NCBI GenBank assembly: GCA_964542585.1
Contig: CAZIUI010000010.1
Location: forward strand, 1 to 64,000
Length of the DNA: 64,000 nt
Source of the DNA: CAYYUA01 sp964542585
GTDB taxonomy: Bacteria; Bacteroidota; Bacteroidia; CAILMK01; CAYYUA01
Reading direction: 5' to 3'
Within the stretch, counting starts at the first letter, position 1. Every line of letters starts with the position of its first letter. The notes beneath the pieces were generated by a model. The model had not been told where the DNA came from. It worked only from the letters and a program-made list of their open reading frames with translations, and searched no databases. Position numbers and translations under genes: made by a program. Of the stretch, positions 61,910 to 64,000 are shown one piece after another.

Positions 61910-62560
61910 ATGATTTATAATTTAAACATTAAAGTCTCATTGGTGGATGATCACCGGCTAGTAGTGGATGGCTTAGCTTCTTTGCTAGCCCGGGAGAATG
62001 ATATAGAAGTTATTGCTAAAGCATTTACTGGAAAGCAATTGTTGGCATCTCTTAAAAAAGAAAAGCCCCATGTGGTACTAATAGACATTAATTTACCGGA
62101 TTTAGACGGCATTACCCTTAGCAAAAAGATTAAAAATTACGATCCCGAGGTCCAAATAATCGCTCTAACCATGCATAAAGTTCGGAAGTTTGTGTTCACG
62201 ATGGTGGAAATTGGGGTGACTGGTTTTATCCTTAAAAATGCAGATAACAATGAGCTTGTTAATGCAGTAAGAACCGTAGCATCAGGTAGTAAATACTACA
62301 GCCCGGAAGTAAAGGATTTATTTTTCGAATCTCAGGAAAACAAGAACTCAGAAAGGTTACAGCCAAGGCTCACAGAGCGGGAAAAAGAGATAGTGGAAAT
62401 GATAGCAGAAGAATATACAACCCATGAAATAGCAGAGCAATTGTTTCTTACCCCTGATACGGTAGAAACGCACCGGAAGAATATCATTCAAAAGTTGAAC
62501 GTCAGAAATACTGCAGGAATGATCAAAGTAGCGATTGAACAAAACCTTATAGCAATATGA
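61910..62560 (+). CDS. LuxR/NarL-type response regulator
   Basis: 216 residues from the ATG at 61910 (MIYNLNIKVSLVDDH); the frame is open further upstream but that would run into the divergent gene. Receiver domain with DDH, phosphoacceptor Asp in VVLIDINLPDLDG, Thr in ALTMHK and Lys in FILKNAD; C-terminal LuxR helix-turn-helix (LTEREKEIVEMIAEEYTTHEIAEQLFLTPDTVETHRKNIIQKL). DNA-binding transcription factor controlled by a histidine kinase not present here. Only 15 bp separate its start from the divergent pseudogene start, so it may control that unit. Confidence 0.93.
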   Translation: MIYNLNIKVSLVDDHRLVVDGLASLLARENDIEVIAKAFTGKQLLASLKKEKPHVVLIDINLPDLDGITLSKKIKNYDPEVQIIALTMHKVRKFVFTMVEIGVTGFILKNADNNELVNAVRTVASGSKYYSPEVKDLFFESQENKNSERLQPRLTEREKEIVEMIAEEYTTHEIAEQLFLTPDTVETHRKNIIQKLNVRNTAGMIKVAIEQNLIAI

Positions 62561-62691
62561 CCTGACAACTTGTAACAAGTATGTTCTAAACCCTTAAGGT
62601 CGTATGCTGATAAGCTTTCATTCAAATATATAACCGGTGTTTTTATCCTTTAAGAAACATACAAGCCCTAAAAATTGCATTGAAGACTATT

Positions 62692-62728
62692 AAAAAAGCC
62701 CAAAACTTCCTAAGAGGAATTGAGCTTT
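62692..62728 (-). terminator. intrinsic terminator after rocD
   Basis: On the minus strand AAAGCTCAA-TTCCT pairs with AGGAA-TTGGGCTTT with a small bulge, and a run of six T follows. Located 30 bp after the rocD stop. Confidence 0.7.
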
Positions 62729-62758
62729 GGCCATCAGTTTATGGTGAAAGGATTCCCC

Positions 62759-63988
62759 TCATTCTGGCAACGCGTGAAAGGTTTCCTCAATGATATCACA
62801 ACATGCGTGAACCTGCTCCTCATTGATGATCAAAGGTGGCGTAAAACGGATAACATTGCCCTGCGTTTGCTTAGCCAGTAATCCGTGCTTCACCAGGTGC
62901 TTACAGACCTGCTTAGCGGTCAACGTAGCTTTATCGGGATCCATAACCAAGGCATTGAGCAAGCCCTTTCCCCTTACTTGCTGTATCCAAGGGTGATCAA
63001 TTTGCCGAAGGCGCTTGCGGAAAAGCTCGCCCATTTTGGCTGCGTTGTTTGGTAGCTCTTCGTCAATGATGGTCTGAACTGCTTCAATAGCAATACGCGC
63101 ACCGAGGGGATTCCCACCAAAAGTGGAACCATGCTCTCCGGGCTGCATGGTTAGCATAACCTCATCATCAGCAAGCACGGCTGAAACCGGCATTGTACCA
63201 GCAGAGAGCGCTTTTCCAAGGATAAGCACATCGGGCTTCACATCTTCATGGTCACAAGCAAGCATAGCGCCCGTTCGGCCAATGCCACTTTGAATTTCAT
63301 CGGCTATAAATAGCACATTATGCTGCTCACAGATCTCCTTGGCTTTTTTGAGGTAGCCATGCTGGGGCACCACAGCACCCGCTTCTCCCTGGACGGGTTC
63401 TACCATAAACCCGGCCACATGGGGATCCTGAACTGCTTTCTCAAGCGCATCAGTATCACTGTAAGCGATCACCTCGTATCCCTGATTAAAGGGACCGAAC
63501 TCATGCCTTGATTCGTGTTCCGTTGAAAAAGAGATCACGTTGATTGTCCGGCCGTGAAAGTTCTCATCCACTACGATGATCTTGGCTTTATCATGAGGGA
63601 CTTGCTTTACCTGGTAAGCCCACTTACGGGCGAGTTTAATGGCTGACTCCACAGCTTCTACACCCGCGTTCATGAAAAGCACCTTATCAAAGTTGAACGT
63701 TTCTGCGAGGTATTTTTCCGCTTTTCCCAACCAATTGCTGTAAAAAGCGCGGGAAGTCAGGGTCAGATGCTCTGCCTGTTCTTTCAGGACATTGACAACC
63801 CTTGGATGGCAGTGGCCTTGATTCAAGGCACTATAGGCCGCAAGGCAATCATAGTAATGCCGCCCTTCGGGATCCCAAACATCAATGCCCTTCCCTTCTG
63901 CCAGCACAGCAGGCTGAGGAGCATAATTGTGGGCGCCATAGTGACGCTCTAGTTCCATGGCCTCTTCAGAGCTTATCCAGTCAATCAT
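62759..63988 (-). CDS. rocD: ornithine aminotransferase
   Basis: 409 residues, class III PLP aminotransferase. Typical of ornithine delta-aminotransferase: YGAHNYAPQPAVLAEGKG, YYDCLAAYSALNQGHCHPRVV, SRAFYSN, ENFHGRTINVISFS, PVQGEAGAVVP, DEIQSGIGRTG and PLP lysine K259 in ILGKALSAG. Converts ornithine and 2-oxoglutarate to glutamate semialdehyde and glutamate, linking arginine breakdown with proline. Complete at both ends; its promoter would lie at the window edge. Confidence 0.97.
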   Translation of the reverse strand: MIDWISSEEAMELERHYGAHNYAPQPAVLAEGKGIDVWDPEGRHYYDCLAAYSALNQGHCHPRVVNVLKEQAEHLTLTSRAFYSNWLGKAEKYLAETFNFDKVLFMNAGVEAVESAIKLARKWAYQVKQVPHDKAKIIVVDENFHGRTINVISFSTEHESRHEFGPFNQGYEVIAYSDTDALEKAVQDPHVAGFMVEPVQGEAGAVVPQHGYLKKAKEICEQHNVLFIADEIQSGIGRTGAMLACDHEDVKPDVLILGKALSAGTMPVSAVLADDEVMLTMQPGEHGSTFGGNPLGARIAIEAVQTIIDEELPNNAAKMGELFRKRLRQIDHPWIQQVRGKGLLNALVMDPDKATLTAKQVCKHLVKHGLLAKQTQGNVIRFTPPLIINEEQVHACCDIIEETFHALPE

Positions 63989-64000
63989 TGTTGAGGTCGA

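Overview
The window is a piece of a Bacteroidota chromosome, most likely from the Cytophagia or a close relative. Three signs support this. There are secreted proteins with a C-terminal type IX secretion (T9SS) sorting domain. There is a complete alternative complex III (act) operon. Many genes are preceded by the Bacteroidota -7 promoter element TAnnTTTG, some with a -33 TTG about 20 bp upstream, and Shine-Dalgarno sites are generally not evident. GC content is moderate. A run of 10 Ns at 13134-13143 marks a scaffold join, so this is a draft assembly or a metagenome-assembled genome. No insertion sequence, prophage or CRISPR array was seen.

Layout. Positions 1-3440 are an accessory, decaying patch: the 3' part of a PD40/WD40-like propeller gene, an AbiEi/AbiEii type IV toxin-antitoxin pair whose toxin has an in-frame amber codon, and almost 0.9 kb without a recognisable gene that contains the 3' end of a tRNA. 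Positions 3442-6370 hold a DUF72 gene, two small unknown genes and a T9SS-exported Kelch protein. Positions 6553-12945 are a tight five-gene operon on the minus strand: TolC-like channel fused to a TIM-barrel domain, HlyD-like protein, stand-alone pseudo-receiver, REC-TackOD1-degenerate GGDEF regulator, and a processive-type GT2 glycosyltransferase. I read it as a regulated polysaccharide synthesis and export machine, and it is the best candidate here for an undescribed system. Positions 13346-19900 carry two polytopic membrane proteins, a secreted nuclease with ComEA-type helix-hairpin-helix repeats, ispH and a thioredoxin-like gene.

Positions 20067-28306 are the six-gene actABCDEF operon (quinol oxidation, electrons to cytochrome c), which ends in a terminator with no oxidase genes behind it. 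Positions 28692-42641 are core metabolism and cell-wall genes: a MltF-type lytic transglycosylase, gcvP, an MBL-fold hydrolase, an outer-membrane barrel, a quinone-oxidoreductase-like enzyme, an M23 peptidase overlapping an arginase-family hydrolase, a lipoprotein, a SpoU-type methyltransferase and mutS, followed by tRNA-Gly(CCC). Positions 42891-49738 hold an AlbA_2/Schlafen-type protein, three consecutive parvulin/SurA-type chaperone genes feeding the outer-membrane biogenesis route, a MoxR ATPase and a methyltransferase. Positions 49739-58712 hold a DUF349 coiled-coil protein, HMG-CoA lyase, an OmpA-family protein, an AI-2E family permease, ychF, kdsB and pyrG.

Positions 59087-62560 are again accessory: a T9SS protein built of eight 22-residue repeats, and upstream of it a full-length SUMF1/FGE-like reading frame broken by two nonsense codons. 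Divergent from that, only 15 bp away, is a LuxR-type response regulator. The window ends with rocD (ornithine aminotransferase). Together with the AbiEii amber codon, the three premature stops are one each of TAG, TAA and TGA, and each can be explained by a single C:G to T:A change.
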